From contig NC_083385.1 in assembly GCF_031755915.1 (NCBI RefSeq), positions 635,001 to 699,000 on the forward strand: DNA of 64,000 nt, read 5' to 3'. Under the pieces are notes generated by a model, which saw nothing but the letters and a program-made list of their open reading frames with translations, did not search any database and was not told the origin of the DNA. The stretch is from Ziziphus jujuba (Eukaryota; Streptophyta; Magnoliopsida; Rosales; Rhamnaceae). Positions 36,388 to 50,352 of this stretch are shown here, in pieces; position 1 is the stretch's first letter; the number at the start of each line of letters is the position of its first letter. Both the position numbers and the translations under genes were made by a program.

Positions 36388-38338
36388 ATCGTAAATGAGA
36401 GATGCATTTTTGCTTGTGTCTGCATATGGGTCATTACGAATTCTTAGTTATTCCATATGTCTTTTATAGGGAACTGTGGTTCTTGTTTTTCAACCTGCTG
36501 AGGAAGGAATTGGGGGTGCAAAGAAAATGGTAGAAGCAGGGGCAGTGGAAAATGTTGATGCCATCTTTGGATTGCATGTCTCAGTTGATTTCCCAATCGG
36601 TTCAGTTGCTTCCAGGTCTGGCCCAATTTTGGCCGGAAGTGGTTTTTTCGAGGCAATAATAAGTGGGAAAGGGGGTCATGCTGCCATTCCCCAGCACACA
36701 ATAGACCCAATCTTAGCTGCTTCTACTGTAATTGTCAGTTTGCAACAACTTGTTTCGCGTGAAGCTGATCCCTTAGATTCACAGGTTCTTTCTCTTTCAC
36801 TTATTTTTAAAAACATTTCAATTTTTTCATTCTTAATGGACCAACAACTGCAGCTCTATAAAACTTACAACTTACATTGTTCTTTCTGTTTCCTTTTTTG
36901 TCAAAATTTCTTGAACCTGCCGGTCCGTCACCGGTCCTAATTGATATTCATTATCTGTCCAGTGCAAGTATCAGTAAGTTTACATCTGAAATGCTTGATT
37001 CATGTTTTGATACAAAAAATAACAAGTATTACTAATTTAGATAAACTCTCTTAAAAGTAGTTCGTATTTACCAATTTAGATAAATTCTCTTGGACAAGGT
37101 ATATGCCCTTACACATGCGAAGAGGTCATTGTCGGATTTTCATGCTTTGCGTGTCTGTCAAAATTAAATTTCTTGCATGTGAAAGATATTTAATGGACTT
37201 GTATTGTATTGTATTGTATTTTTTATTTATTTATTTATTTTTTATTAACAAAAATTTTCAACAAAATGTTATGGTAGTTCCTCAATTTGTGAAGTAAAAT
37301 CGCCACCAAAGACTTTGGAACATGTTGCAGTGGCCAATGATCATTTTCATGCTTTGGGTGTCTCTGAAAATTAAATTTCTTGCATTTGAAAGATATTTAA
37401 TGGATCTTGATTGTATTGTTTTTGTTTTTCAATTTTTTTAACTAAACTTTTCTATGGAATGCTATGGTAGTTCCTGAAGTCTGAAGTAAAATCACCACCC
37501 AAAGACTTTGGAACATGTAGCAGTAGCCATTGATCATTGCAGTGAATAAGATATCCCCCACATGCTCTAATCTTTAAAGACGCATTGATCCTCGTTTAGC
37601 CTATGCATATGCACGTCGGACTTGAAAAAGAAAAGATATATTGCAGGTAGTAACAGTAGCAAAATTCCAAGGAGGGGTTGCATTCAATGTTATTCCAGAT
37701 TCTGTCACAATTGGTGGGACATTTAGGGCATTTTCAAAAGAAAGCTTTATCCAACTTAAACAAAGAATTGAAGAGGTAAACTATGCTTCTTACTAAGCAA
37801 TGAATGTTTGGTTGTCAAGTTTAGCAGTTTTTTTCTTCTTAGAATCACCTCCTTAAATTACCATGCAATTTTTTATTTTTTATTTTTTTTTTATTTTTTT
37901 TTTTTTGTATATGAATGTTAGGTTATCACAAGACAAGCCAGTGTTCAAAGATGCAATGCGACTGTAATATTCGATGAAAATGAGAAGCAGCCGTTGATTC
38001 CAGTGACAGTAAACGACAAAGATCTGCACAAACACTGGAGAAATGTGGCAGAGAATATGCTAGGCAGCAAGAACGTAATAGAAAGGCAACCACTTATGGG
38101 AGCAGAAGACTTCTCGTTTTATCAAGAGGTGGTTCCAGGATACTTCTTCTTCGTTGGTATGAAAGACGAGACTAAATCAACACTGAAATCGGGGCATTCA
38201 CCTTATTACACAATCAATGAAGATGTTCTTCCATACGGAGCCGCGTTACATGCAGCATTGGCAGCCAGGTATCTCGCGGAAAATCATTCCAAATCGACTT
38301 TCACTTTCCCAGAGGCAAGCTCACACGACGAATTGTGA
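34877..38338 (+). CDS. IAA-amino acid hydrolase ILR1-like (M20 amidohydrolase, HDEL-tailed)
   Basis: The exons are 34877-35245, 35431-35556, 36470-36784, 37647-37775 and 37922-38338 (451 aa). A hydrophobic N-terminus ([20 protein letters not shown]) is a likely signal peptide. The M20 peptidase block follows: [54 protein letters not shown] dimerisation lid, GAEDFSFY and GHSPYY. The metal ligands known from Arabidopsis ILL2 are all present (Cys141, His143, Glu177, His201, His405). The C-terminus is HDEL, an ER-retrieval signal normal for this family. Members cleave IAA-amino acid or jasmonoyl-amino acid conjugates in the ER lumen. A second in-frame ATG at 34901 is possible, but 34877 is the first ATG after the CT-rich leader. 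ILL subtype cannot be fixed here. Confidence 0.94.
37137..37545 (+). repeat. 207-bp intronic tandem duplication
   Basis: In the intron between exons 3 and 4 of the ILR1-like gene, a block starting TTTTCATGCTTTG at 37137 restarts at 37344 (period 207). Both copies contain AGATATTTAATGGA, TATGGTAGTTCCT and AAAGACTTTGGAACATGT in the same order. The copies have diverged by several percent. Confidence 0.8.
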
Positions 38339-38851
38339 AGCTGTTGGGACTTTTTCGATGGGTAATATTAGAGTATTACTGTGGGCCTTTTGCTTGGAAC
38401 CACTAACCGCGTGCTGTATTTGTAAAATAATAAATACACTGTGCACCGACGATAAAAAAAGAGAGTATTTTCATGATGTTGAGTGCTTGGTTTTTTCTGA
38501 TCCATCCATAAGCATTTGGCTCTTTGTCCAAAGACTTCTCTTAAGGTGGAAGAATAGTGGAAAATAAACCATATAAATTTAAGGCTCCTTCCATCCACGA
38601 TTCGAAGCATATAAAAAATTCGAAGCATATAAAAAATTCGATAATATAAATAAATGATTGATGATGAGAGAAGAGAACACAAAGAAGCAAGAATTTTAAT
38701 TCTGATTTAACTAGAGCATAATAATTTCAACATAAAATCCAATAATAACTAAAGAGAGCATCAAAAACTGATAATCAAGTAGTACAAAGGGTCTTATAAA
38801 AACAACATCAAAATTCAAATAACAAATCACAAAATCCAAGCCTGCCTACTT
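38339..38851. other. Convergent 3' flanks of the ILR1-like and eS30 genes
   Basis: This is a short intergenic stretch holding both 3' UTRs. An 18-bp unit TTCGAAGCATATAAAAAA repeats at 38601 and 38619, with a third partial start at 38637. No gene is seen. Confidence 0.6.
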
Positions 38852-39273
<422 letters not shown>

Positions 39274-39366
39274 GACGATGAATTGCGCCGGTGTGTACCT
39301 CTCTGACTCTGATTTTGCTGCGAGCTTGTAGACGCCGAGGCCAGCAGGTCTTGAGGGAATTTCAGC

Positions 39367-39489
39367 TTTAGGGTTTTCAGAGACAATATATATACCAGGA
39401 ACAAACTGAAAATGAGGCTTGGGTTGGAGACATTCGAGTTGGCCCAAGCCCATCCATCCTGCATAGGAGGAGATACGTTTTTCGGCCCA
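39367..39489 (-). promoter_or_regulatory. eS30 promoter: telo-box and site II motifs
   Basis: On the gene strand a telo-box AAAACCCTAAA lies at 39377-39367. GGCCCA/TGGGC site II cores lie at 39441-39446, 39448-39452 and 39484-39489. This combination is well known in plant ribosomal-protein and cell-cycle promoters, where TCP and Pur-alpha factors bind. The site II block is shared with the eL31 promoter. Confidence 0.7.
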
Positions 39490-40475
39490 TCCCATGTTGC
39501 CTTTTTTTTTTTTTTTTTTTTTTAAAATTAAAAAAAATGAAAATGGAACCAATGCTGACTTTAAATATCACATAATAAAAGGTTTAAAGTACCGGACAAA
39601 AAAACAAAGAGCAGGGCAGTAGAGAAGAAGGCTTGTTGATGCCAAGAGCGTTCGAAAGTGAACTCCAAAAATTATTATTATTTTTTTAAAAAAAAAGGGG
39701 AAAAAAAAAGTGAACTACAAATTGTGGTGCGACTGGGGACAAAAAGTAAATGCTTAGAATATTGTAATATCAGATTAAAGCATTTTGACAGTGAATGTTA
39801 TTTTAGTACTACCATTTTCAAAATTTGATATTGTTTTTAGAATTATAGATACATATACGAATACTATTTCGAATTTAAGCATTTTTTTTTAATGATGTAT
39901 CTCAAAAAATCAAAAAATAACAGTGTTAAAATATAAATATTATTAAATAGTTATAAAACTCACATTTCATTTACCTTTTACTAATTAAAAAATAAGATAA
40001 TATTTACTAAGTCTAATCCACAAATTGTATGACAATGAAATTCAGAATTTGGCACTAAAAATAAAATTTGCCAGAATTGCAATACTTCATTTGGAGGATC
40101 CAAATGAAATGAAAGTCTATTGCGATGTTGTGGCGATATGGTACCCCCAAATGCAATGCCATTGGAGTACCTGGGCTAACTGGCATTTTTTTTTTGGTAG
40201 ATATTTTTAAACCCCAAAAATGAAGATTCTACGCACGTGTTCAAATTGTAGCAGCACCAAATCACATATTCCGTACACTCTTTCTCCGTAAGAAGCAAGC
40301 ATATATATAATGAAAATGTGGGATTAGGGTTTTTTTTTTCTTGGGGGGTTGGGGAGCCAAAGTTTATCCAGCAGCGTTTCATATATATATATTTTTTGGG
40401 TGAGTCTTCTCTCAGTCTCACACGGACTACCATTAGAATAGAATAGAGGAGAATTATTATACAACTTCTCCACGA
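39490..40475. other. Divergent intergenic region between eS30 and AsnRS
   Basis: The left part (to about 39670) is related to the eL31 upstream DNA. The rest is AT-rich with T/A runs and becomes CT-rich close to the AsnRS start. No separate gene is seen. Confidence 0.55.
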
Positions 40476-43400
40476 ATGGCTGACCAGAACACGCCGCCAA
40501 CGGCACAGCTCGCACACGCCACATTACACGATCAAGTCTCATCTTCCCAAGTTTCCAAAGCTGAGTTCTCCGATCGCGTGCTCATCCGATCCATCGTTTC
40601 TCGACCCGATGGTGGGGCCGGACTCGCCGGCCAACGCCTCCGCATTGGCGGGTGGGTCAAAACGGGTAGGAAGGCGGACAAGGACGCCTTCGCTTTTCTC
40701 GAGCTCAACGACGGCTCGTGCCCTGGAAATCTTCAGGTGATCGTGGAGGCCGATAAGGCGGACCTTGGGCAGCTCGTGCCCACCGGTACCTGTGTTTCTG
40801 TTGACGGCCTGCTGAAACTGCCGCCGGCTGGAACCAAGCAGAAGGTGGAGCTTCGGGTTGAGAATGTCCTGCATGTGGGTCCCGTCGACCCAGCCAGGTA
40901 TCCGTTGCCCAAGACCAGGCTCACGCTTGAGTTCTTAAGGGACTTTGTTCATCTCCGCCCCAGAACTAATACGGTCAATTTCATTTCTTTATCTTATCTT
41001 GGTATATCCTATTGAATTTAATTTTGGCTGCTATACTATAATAATAATTATGAGATCAATTCAACTTAGGTTGAATAGGAAGCTACTTGAGATGCCGTGC
41101 TAAATATATACGGCACGGTAAATGGTAGAATCAAAGTCAAATTTGTGCAAAGAAGACGCTTTCTGATTAAAGCCAAATTTTAATTAATAATGGAAGCATA
41201 GAAAAAAGATTGGGCAGAGTCCTAGTCTGTGTGATGATTGAGAAAATGCAATGAAGATATGCCCTTAATTTTTTGCTAGCTTCAGCTGGAACATGCTGAA
41301 TTGTTTCCTCAAAACTGATGTGAAGTAACTCCGCGTTTTAAGTTGTTTGCCCTTGAAACAAGTCAATTGAGCATGATTATATTACAGTTATTTTTCACGG
41401 AGAGTGTGATTATGACTTACATTTGGTATGTTTCATGGTTTGGTTTTCTCTTGCGATTTTATAAAGTTTGATTGTTTGGTGATGGTGAATATTTTCAGAT
41501 TTCTGCAGTCGCTCGAATCAGAAATGCCCTTGCTTTTGCAACCCACACGTTCTTTCAAAAGCACGGTTTTCTTTATGTGCACACTCCAATTATCACCACT
41601 AGTGATTGTGAGGGTGCTGGTGAAATGTTTCAAGTCACAACCTTGATTAGTGAAGCTGAAAAGTTGGAGAAGGAGCTCATTAAGAATCCTCCTCCATCAG
41701 AGTCAGATATAGAAGCTGCCAAACTTGTTGTCAAGGAGAAAGGTGAAATTGTTTCTAAGCTCAAATCTGATAAAGCAAGCAAGGGGGAAATTGGTGCTTC
41801 TGTGAATGTACTTAAAAAAGCAAAGGAGAATCTCTTGAAGCTGGAAGAGAGATCAAAGCTTAAACCGGGTATTCCCCAAAAAGATGGAACAATTGATTAT
41901 TCCCAAGATTTCTTTGCTCGTCAAGCATTCTTGACAGTTTCTGGCCAACTGCAAGTTGAAAGTTTTGCATGCGCTCTTAGTAGTGTTTATACTTTTGGGC
42001 CTACTTTTCGTGCTGAGCATTCTCACACCTCAAGGCATTTGGCTGAATTCTGGATGGTGGAGCCTGAAATAGCATTTGCAGATCTCAATGTATGACCAAC
42101 TTTAATCTTGTACGCTTGTTAATAAACAAATTTGGTTTGTTTTTGTGCCTTTTGATTTCTTGATATATGTCATTTACCTTTATTTTGGCTATTCCACCTT
42201 GTAAGCTGTAATATCCATAGTCCTCAATTAAAAAAATCTTGTTGAAGTGGAGGTATATGAAGCATCATTCATTTGTCATGTACATATAGATTGTGCTTGT
42301 TTATATATAGGATAGTCCTCAGAATCATCATTTGGTCTTTTGTCCCTCACAACATTCTCAGTAGCAAAATCCTTGACATTTTATCTGCCTTGTAATTCAA
42401 GTATATCTTTTCTCCTTGGTTTCTGTATACCAGTGGTGATTATGATGAGTTGGAATGTAGTGCCAACCTTTCATCTCAGCATACCAAATGATATGGAATG
42501 ATAATGTTGAGTAGACTAATTTATTTTACTTGATATTTCTGTACTCCTTATGCTTGATGTTACATGTGTTGCACATTCATTTGTGTTTGTCTGGTTGATG
42601 GAGCCTTAACATATGCATATTCGTGTAGGATGATATGAACTGTGCAGAGGCATATGTCAAGTTTCTGTGTCAGTGGTTACTTGACAATTGCCTTGAGGAT
42701 ATGAAATTTATGGCTGATAAATTTGACAAAAGTTGCATTGATCGACTGAGAATGGTTTCTTCAACACCCTTTGAGAGAATAACATATACAAAAGCAGTAG
42801 AGCTGCTAGAGGAGGCTGTGAAAAAGGGCAAGGTGTTTGATAATAAAGTGGAGTGGGGCATTGATCTGTCATCTGAGCATGAGAGGTATGCAAGTGCCAT
42901 CATTCTTCTTTTGCCAGTTTATTGTGACACATTTCATTGAGCTTGTTGATATCTTGTTGGTTGCCCGTTTTATGCAGATACTTGACGGAGGTTAAATTTC
43001 AGAAGCCTGTTATTGTGTATAATTATCCAAAAGGAATCAAAGCATTCTACATGAGGCTCAATGATGATTCTAAGACAGTGGCTGCTATGGATGTCCTTGT
43101 ACCTAGGGTAGACTGTTTTGCATTCATCTAATTTCCGTACGTCAGGGGAAGCATCAAGTTTGCTTATAAATTACAAGTTGATTTGCATCTTGTATTGCAG
43201 GTGGGAGAATTGATAGGTGGAAGCCAGAGGGAAGAGCGATATGATGTTATTCAAAGCAGGTATGAGCAAATGAGTCACCTTTCGTTTTTGTTTTTTGTTT
43301 GGAAGCCTAGGATGGAATTTGAAAGTGGTGTCTTTCCTTTCGCCTACTTGTTTATTTATTTGTTTATGAATATTTTGGAGTTGTGCTACAAAGTTTCCTT

Positions 43401-43661
43401 TTACAATGGACAATAAATTTAATAAAGTGGGGAAATGTGATTGTGATGGTGGGCATTATGTAATCATGTTATTGCAGGATAGAGGAGATGGGACTGCCTG
43501 TAGAGCCATATGAGTGGTACCTTGATCTTCGTCGCTTTGGGACAGTAAAACACAGCGGTTTTGGATTAGGCTTTGAAAGAATGCTGCTGTTTGCTACGGG
43601 CATCGACAACATTAGAGATGTTATTCCCTTTCCTAGATATCCGGGGAGAGCAGATCTTTGA
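40476..43661 (+). CDS. SYNC1: Cytosolic asparaginyl-tRNA synthetase (class II)
   Basis: The exons are 40476-40973, 41499-42089, 42629-42885, 42978-43107, 43201-43259 and 43478-43661 (572 aa, the length I recall for Arabidopsis SYNC1). An OB-fold anticodon-binding domain (about 55-150) carries [20 protein letters not shown]. The class II core shows motif 1 around [20 protein letters not shown], the EGAGEMFQV substrate loop, motif 2 [20 protein letters not shown] and motif 3 [16 protein letters not shown]. The end is [10 protein letters not shown]. Between EMFQVTTL and [10 protein letters not shown] lies a charged helical insert (about 216-290, [20 protein letters not shown]), a WHEP-like helix-turn-helix present in plant cytosolic AsnRS. 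It charges tRNA-Asn with asparagine. No targeting peptide is seen. Exon 1 is clearly more GC-rich than the rest. Confidence 0.96.
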
Positions 43662-44613
43662 TCATGTCATAGTATTCATTAGTAATTAATTTTTTGGTTT
43701 TATTCACAAGATGTTTGAGCATTTCAACACGGCAAAGTTATCCTATTTTATCGAGTGTTTATTATTATTATTATTTTTATATATAAAATTAATCGTAGCG
43801 TTGATGCTTTTTGATTCCTAACTGAGAAATTTGTTGTATTGAAATGTATTGTTGATGGGGAAATGGTAGTTTCTTCTTTGAAGCATACTGAAGTCATTCC
43901 AGTTGGATTAAGAATATCAATACCAATATGATATATATATATATGGAAATTCTATGGTGAGGACGGTCCGAGAACCGCAATATTAGTGATGGTTTTTCAT
44001 AGTATTAACGACGGTTTCTTAGAAAATTGTCACAAATACTATGAAAAACCGTCATCAATACTGTGGTCCGCATGAGGACCGCACGGACTGTATATATATA
44101 TATATATTTATATATTTAATAATTCTTGGCAATTAAATGGTAATTACTTTTTACATTTTGTCAAATAAGATTTTCTATTCGCTCCATTTACTGGTTTTTT
44201 CGATCTTCTTTCGTACAAACACTCATGAAAAAGAATAATAATAGTTGGAAAAAAAAAAAAAAAAACTTTCCTAGAATACTGATGGATCCAACATTTTTCA
44301 GCCTTTAATTTCTAGAACGTGAACCACTTTACAAACGAAGAAGTGAAGAAGAGCATTGAAGACCCTTCTTTCCTTCCTTCCTTCCCCAAAAAAAAAAAAA
44401 AAAAGGGGCCCAATCCTTTTGATAATCCTTGATGCATTGTGGTCGTGTCGCATATTGCAACGCACGCTTACGCAAATGAATCGTATTGTATTAATCTGAA
44501 GGGAAGGGAAAAAGCCCCGCCCCAGTTTGTTTGCGTGTGTTAATTCTTGGAGCCGGCGGACAGACAAAAAGCGAAGAGTGAAGATTTGAAAGTGGAATAA
44601 CAAAGCCAACGCC
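43662..44613. other. Intergenic region between AsnRS and the membrane-protein gene
   Basis: This holds the 3' flank of AsnRS, an inverted-repeat element (43961-44092), A runs (44250-44267, 44387-44404) and the 5' flank of the next gene. No other gene is recognisable. Confidence 0.6.
43961..44092. mobile_element. Small foldback / MITE-like inverted repeat
   Basis: The left arm (about 43961-44008) contains CGGTCC, ACCGCA and GATGGTTTTTCATAGTATT. The right arm (about 44034-44092) is its imperfect reverse complement (AATACTATGAAAAACCGTC, then GGTCCGCATGAGGACCGCAC). The arms pair over roughly 40 bp around a 25-30 base loop, and the element is bounded by TA-rich runs on both sides. There is no coding capacity. 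The superfamily cannot be assigned without a target duplication. Confidence 0.65.
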
Positions 44614-45177
44614 ATGAAGAAGCTGACTAGAAAATGGAGAAAATCTCAGGAAGAAGATTCCTTTCTCCCAACTCGAGGAGACGATCCCACTCTCGACGAT
44701 TACCGCCCTCTGGATATTCGTGGTAGGTGTCTCTTTTCTCTGCCCCCTTTTTTTTGCTTTTGCTTTTAATACCCATTACATTACATGACATATGGAAGGA
44801 TGATGATGGATCATACATGCATGCATACATACATTACGGCATAATCATCTATCAATTTAGACGCTGCAAACATTTCAACATTTTTTTTTTCTGGTTTACA
44901 GAACAAGAGGAATTGATTCGTTCGTTTGAAACGAGTCAAGCTCAACAAAGTCGTTTATGGAGGGTAATTTTACTATTTCTTATTTTCTTTGGATTTGTTG
45001 ATTTTACTTTGCCTTTCTTTCCCTAGACGATTAACTGATTTCGCTTTCTATTTTTCCTTTTGACATCTTTTTGAGTAGGGCGTGTTCGCAGCACTTCTCC
45101 TTTGTTTTGCTGGTTTTCTTGTATATTCCATCTTTCAGCAGCTTTCATCTCCTTGGGAACTGGTTTAATTTCTTTCA

Positions 45178-45210
<33 letters not shown>

Positions 45211-46709
45211 GAGCTATTTCACATTTGTCTTTTTTTTTCTGCACAATTTGGAAGAATACTGCTACAACTGGTTGTTTATTTAGATGTGGACTGTCAAGCT
45301 TGTGTCTTTTGGATCAGACATCACTGTTTTCTCTTCAGTCCATTGGGACTTCAAAAACCAAAAAAGCATGCATTGCTAACAATATTACTCTTACAAGTTG
45401 TGACTATTGGTTTATCGTTGATTGGCACCTGAAAGGAACACTTCTACAAGTGAATATCCAATTGAAAAGTTTATATATGGTTTTATCTTTTGTTGAAAAA
45501 GCAGAAGATTAAACAGTTACAAGCAAAAACTCTTGTTGTCCATGGAGTCGAGTTCCTTTAGTCTGTGAAGGTTGGATACATTTTTGTTGTCTTATTGCTT
45601 CAACATATTCAATGCGTTTTCAACCCCTCACTAAGATCAGACTAGGATGGCACGGTTGTATGCTCGTTTTGTTTTTCTGGAAAAATATATTCATCAATTT
45701 ATCTAGTCCTGTCGGTTTGCTTTGATGAGCAGCGTTATCATGCCTACTTTATGGAGGATTTGGACTCATGGGTGATTATATCTGCAGGTTTTGCTCTCAT
45801 ACTTATCACACTTATATTCATTATCAGCTGATTGCAGGTCAATGGAGTGTTTAAGTGCTCATCCAACTTTTTATTATTTAATTATTTACTTATGATGTTT
45901 ATAAGTTTTCCATGGTCTTTGTTGTTACTTTATTTTCTGTTTAGTTGCTGGCTAATCAAGACTTTTAATAGATTGGGTAGCTGTTGTAGCGTGTTCTTTG
46001 GCTATCATAGGGCTGTTTCATGGTGATTCAAAGGACCGAAGGCAATGGATCTGGTACTCGTGCTTTTTTGGCATGGTACTTGTGGTTTTCTGGTTATATT
46101 TCATGTCAAGGTATGTGACTTATGTATTAAACTTCTTCATTAAAATTTTCGTATAATCAATCTTTAATCCATTTTAATTTTACTCAGAAATCTCTTTTGT
46201 ATTTCTTCACTCGAGATCATTGTTCATTTGAGCAATCCATGACTGAACATGCTATGCAGTTAAAATTTTTTGGTCAGTCATCATGAAAATTATAATCTAA
46301 AATGGGTAGTCAAGCAGTTTTAAATGCTGCATAAACATTCAATTCTTTCCTTCTTGTTTTGCTTACTCCTGGGTTGTCTTGGCCACGTTATGTATGTCAT
46401 ATGTTTCTATCCTATTGTTTTGTTGCTAGTATATAATAACGGACTCTTTGTTTACTTGCATGATGTTATGTAGACTGCCAAGATTTCGATGGGATGTAAT
46501 CTGGCTTCCATTTGGACCCCTTTGGTATGTCATGAGCATCCTATATACAATTAGCTTGTGTGAATATTAAGTTTATGTTTTATTGAGTGCTACAAGTTGA
46601 ACTTTTCAGCGGAGCTGGACTCTCTTTGTATGTGGATCACCTACTGTCCGAGTCATCGGAAGAAATAAGAAAACTTAGAAGCTATATGTACGCTCACAAA
46701 GCCCACTAA
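44614..46709 (+). CDS. Small plant multi-pass membrane protein, function unknown
   Basis: The exons are 44614-44722, 44902-44963, 45079-45162, 45733-45787, 45972-46110, 46474-46524 and 46610-46709 (199 aa). The soluble N-terminus is charged (MKKLTRKWRKSQEEDSFLPT, then DYRPLDIREQEELIRSFE). Hydrophobic segments follow at about residues 58-76 (VFAALLLCFAGFLVYSIF), 104-120 (VAVVACSFLAIIGLFHG), 128-150 (WIWYSCFFGMVLVVFWLYFM) and 160-178 (VIWLPFGPLCGAGLSLYV). The tail is hydrophilic, ending SYMYAHKAH. All seven splice junctions are canonical and keep frame, so the gene is real. I recall similar uncharacterised transmembrane proteins in other plants, for example an At4g16444-type protein, but I can state no biochemical role. 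The third intron (45163-45732) has an open frame that I regard as noise. Confidence 0.82.
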
Positions 46710-47537
46710 ATGTTTTGTGATGGGGAATCAGCACCCTACCTACCTATGCAGTGTTTTTCCACCTCAAAAGGGTTGACTGATTGTGCAACCAATGTCAATT
46801 TTGGAAAAGGGATTAATAGCAATTTTGGGCAGGCAATCAAGTACGAAGGAAATGGATTTGCTATAAAAAAACGTGCTAAGTTGCCGACATGGATAGGAGA
46901 GTTTTACTGCTACTCCAAATGGGTTTTTTCACCCTGATTATGTTTTGGTCGAAGAAACTTTGTGACTACTAATCTTCTGTACTAATCTCAAAGTGTACCA
47001 TCTATATCGCATTTCTTGAAGATCTATTTCGAATGGAATGTTTTAAGAGTTTGATTAGTTGGTAGTCACATTTGAGAAACTAGCAAAAGAGCTCACGTTC
47101 ATGACGTATTCTATTGTGCTTAATATCCAGCTTTATTTAATTACGACCACCATACTTAATATAATCAGAACAGCCAGTCGGGGGCTAAGAAAGCTTTTGC
47201 AAGCCATACAGTCCTCATTTGACCAAATTATGTTTCCGTCTCTAGGCGGTCTTCAATTCTATTGATGCATGCATAAAATAACGCTCAGAACAAAGTACTT
47301 TTCCAGAGAGCAGAGTTAAAAAAACAACCATGCCAAGCATTCGTCTCAACTCAACATTCATAAAATAAGTAAATCATCAAAACCAAAATTCTAGATAGGA
47401 ACACAATAAACCGTAAATTATCTGAAAGATCCAGTCTTTTGTCCGATTAAATTCTAAAGGCTAAGCCAAAAAAGCCCAATGTAACTCTTACTTCCTATGG
47501 AGGATATAGTTACTTAAAAAACACAAAGGCACACAAA
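46710..47537. other. Convergent 3' flanks, no further gene
   Basis: This holds the 3' UTRs of the membrane-protein and eL31 genes. Open frames at 46710-46937 and 47059-47265 have no recognisable similarity or splice context. Confidence 0.6.
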
Positions 47538-48804
<1,267 letters not shown>

Positions 48805-48899
48805 TCACTCACTCTTAAGAGTCTTGGGGTTCCCAAGTAATGTAGAGGAAGAGTGAGGCGATGAAGGTGGGGAGGCTTACACTAGAAAAACGTTAACTC

Positions 48900-49000
48900 A
48901 AAACCCTAACTTTGCACACCCTAATAAAGCTCTATCAGATCCGCAAATGAGCTGTTGGGTTGGGTTGGAGATATTCAAGTAGGCCCAAGTTTAAGCCCAT
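48900..49000 (-). promoter_or_regulatory. eL31 promoter: telo-box and site II motifs
   Basis: A telo-box AAAACCCTAA lies at 48900-48909. Site II cores (GGCCCA 48982-48987, AGCCCA 48994-48999, with GCCCAT again near 49034) lie 190-245 bp upstream of the start codon. The motif order matches the eS30 promoter and part of the sequence is alignable to it. Confidence 0.7.
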
Positions 49001-50352
49001 CCCAGAGTGGCGGACATGAGATGTCTTGAACGCGCCCATCCTTTTTTTATTTTTATTTTTTGGCTTTTAAATGTCAAATCAGAATAAATAAATAAATAAA
49101 TTAGTTTCTAATTATACAATAAAGAATATGAAATTAGATATGAGTAAGCTGCTTTGTTGTGAAAGAGCATAAGATATTAATGTTTATCACAAGAAAAAGA
49201 GCAGTCGAGATGCCCTATTTATGCGCAAGTGTTACAAAGTGAACTCCAAATATAAAACAAGCAAAATTTAATATGGATGTTCAACTTGACATCCAAATAT
49301 TGGAAGATATTGTTTGGCACTTTTGGCTTCGATGGTTTATTTTTATTTTTACTTTTCTAGAAAAAGGGAAACAATCCAGCTATACGACACAATTTAACAC
49401 AAATTTTTAAAAAAGAATTTTGAAACAAAATCAAACATCCATTCAAAGCCTTTTTTATTTTTTATTTATTTTGTATGATTTTGCATTTGTTTTTCCTGGT
49501 GGTTTTACTTTATTAGACTAATATCTATGCATTTGGGCCTCAAACTGATTTGATTGGATCTAAGGTTTTATTTGGAAAATATCAAAATTGAGAGAAAAAT
49601 TAATTTTTAAAATTTAATTTTTTGAAAATTAATTGTTTTCTTGGTCTGTTTGATAAAAAATAAAAAAATTAGAACCTATAAATAATTAAATTTAATATTA
49701 TATTACAAATTAAAAATAAATATATATTTAAAAAAATTTAAAAATATTTTATCTGAAATTTTTTAAATAATATATATATATAAATAGAAATAATTTTTCC
49801 ATATATTTTTCTTTATTAATGGGAATCTAATTTTTTGAATCCACATTTTTCCACCTTATAATAAACATCTAAACAAAAATAAATCATCATTTTTCTAAAA
49901 AATTTTAATTCCCACTAATTTTATCTTTATCCAAATATACAGTAATAGTAATTTAGTAAGTAACCCCAAATTCATAAATATTCCCTGATGACAACATATT
50001 CCAACAAATAAGTAAAATATTCATAGATTCTATATTTCGGAACAAAATATTTATTAATACAAGGTCTAGTAATTTTTTTTTTTTTAATCACCTAAAAAAA
50101 CAAAGAAACATTATTTCAATTTGATGTCCAGACGTACAATGATGAGCCATGAGTTTTTGGACTACTCAGAATCAATGGCGGATAGTGGAGCTCGCAAAAC
50201 ATTATATATAATATACATTCATCTTACAATAATACAGATGTATATTTCTACATGTGATCGAACAATGTGGCCATACAAAAAATTGCACATCCCAGTCTTA
50301 TCCCAACAAGAATCCATAAAGCTCTGCTAATTAAGATAATAAAGTCAGTCAA
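49001..50352. other. AT-rich intergenic region between eL31 and PQQL
   Basis: The first 250 bp resemble the eS30 upstream region. The rest is AT-rich with A/T runs and no coding signal. The PQQL 3' UTR is at the right end. Confidence 0.6.

Noticed and set aside
45225..45512. 95-codon frame in the third intron of the membrane-protein gene
   Set aside because: The surrounding exons join in frame without it and its sequence is typical of low-complexity intron translation.
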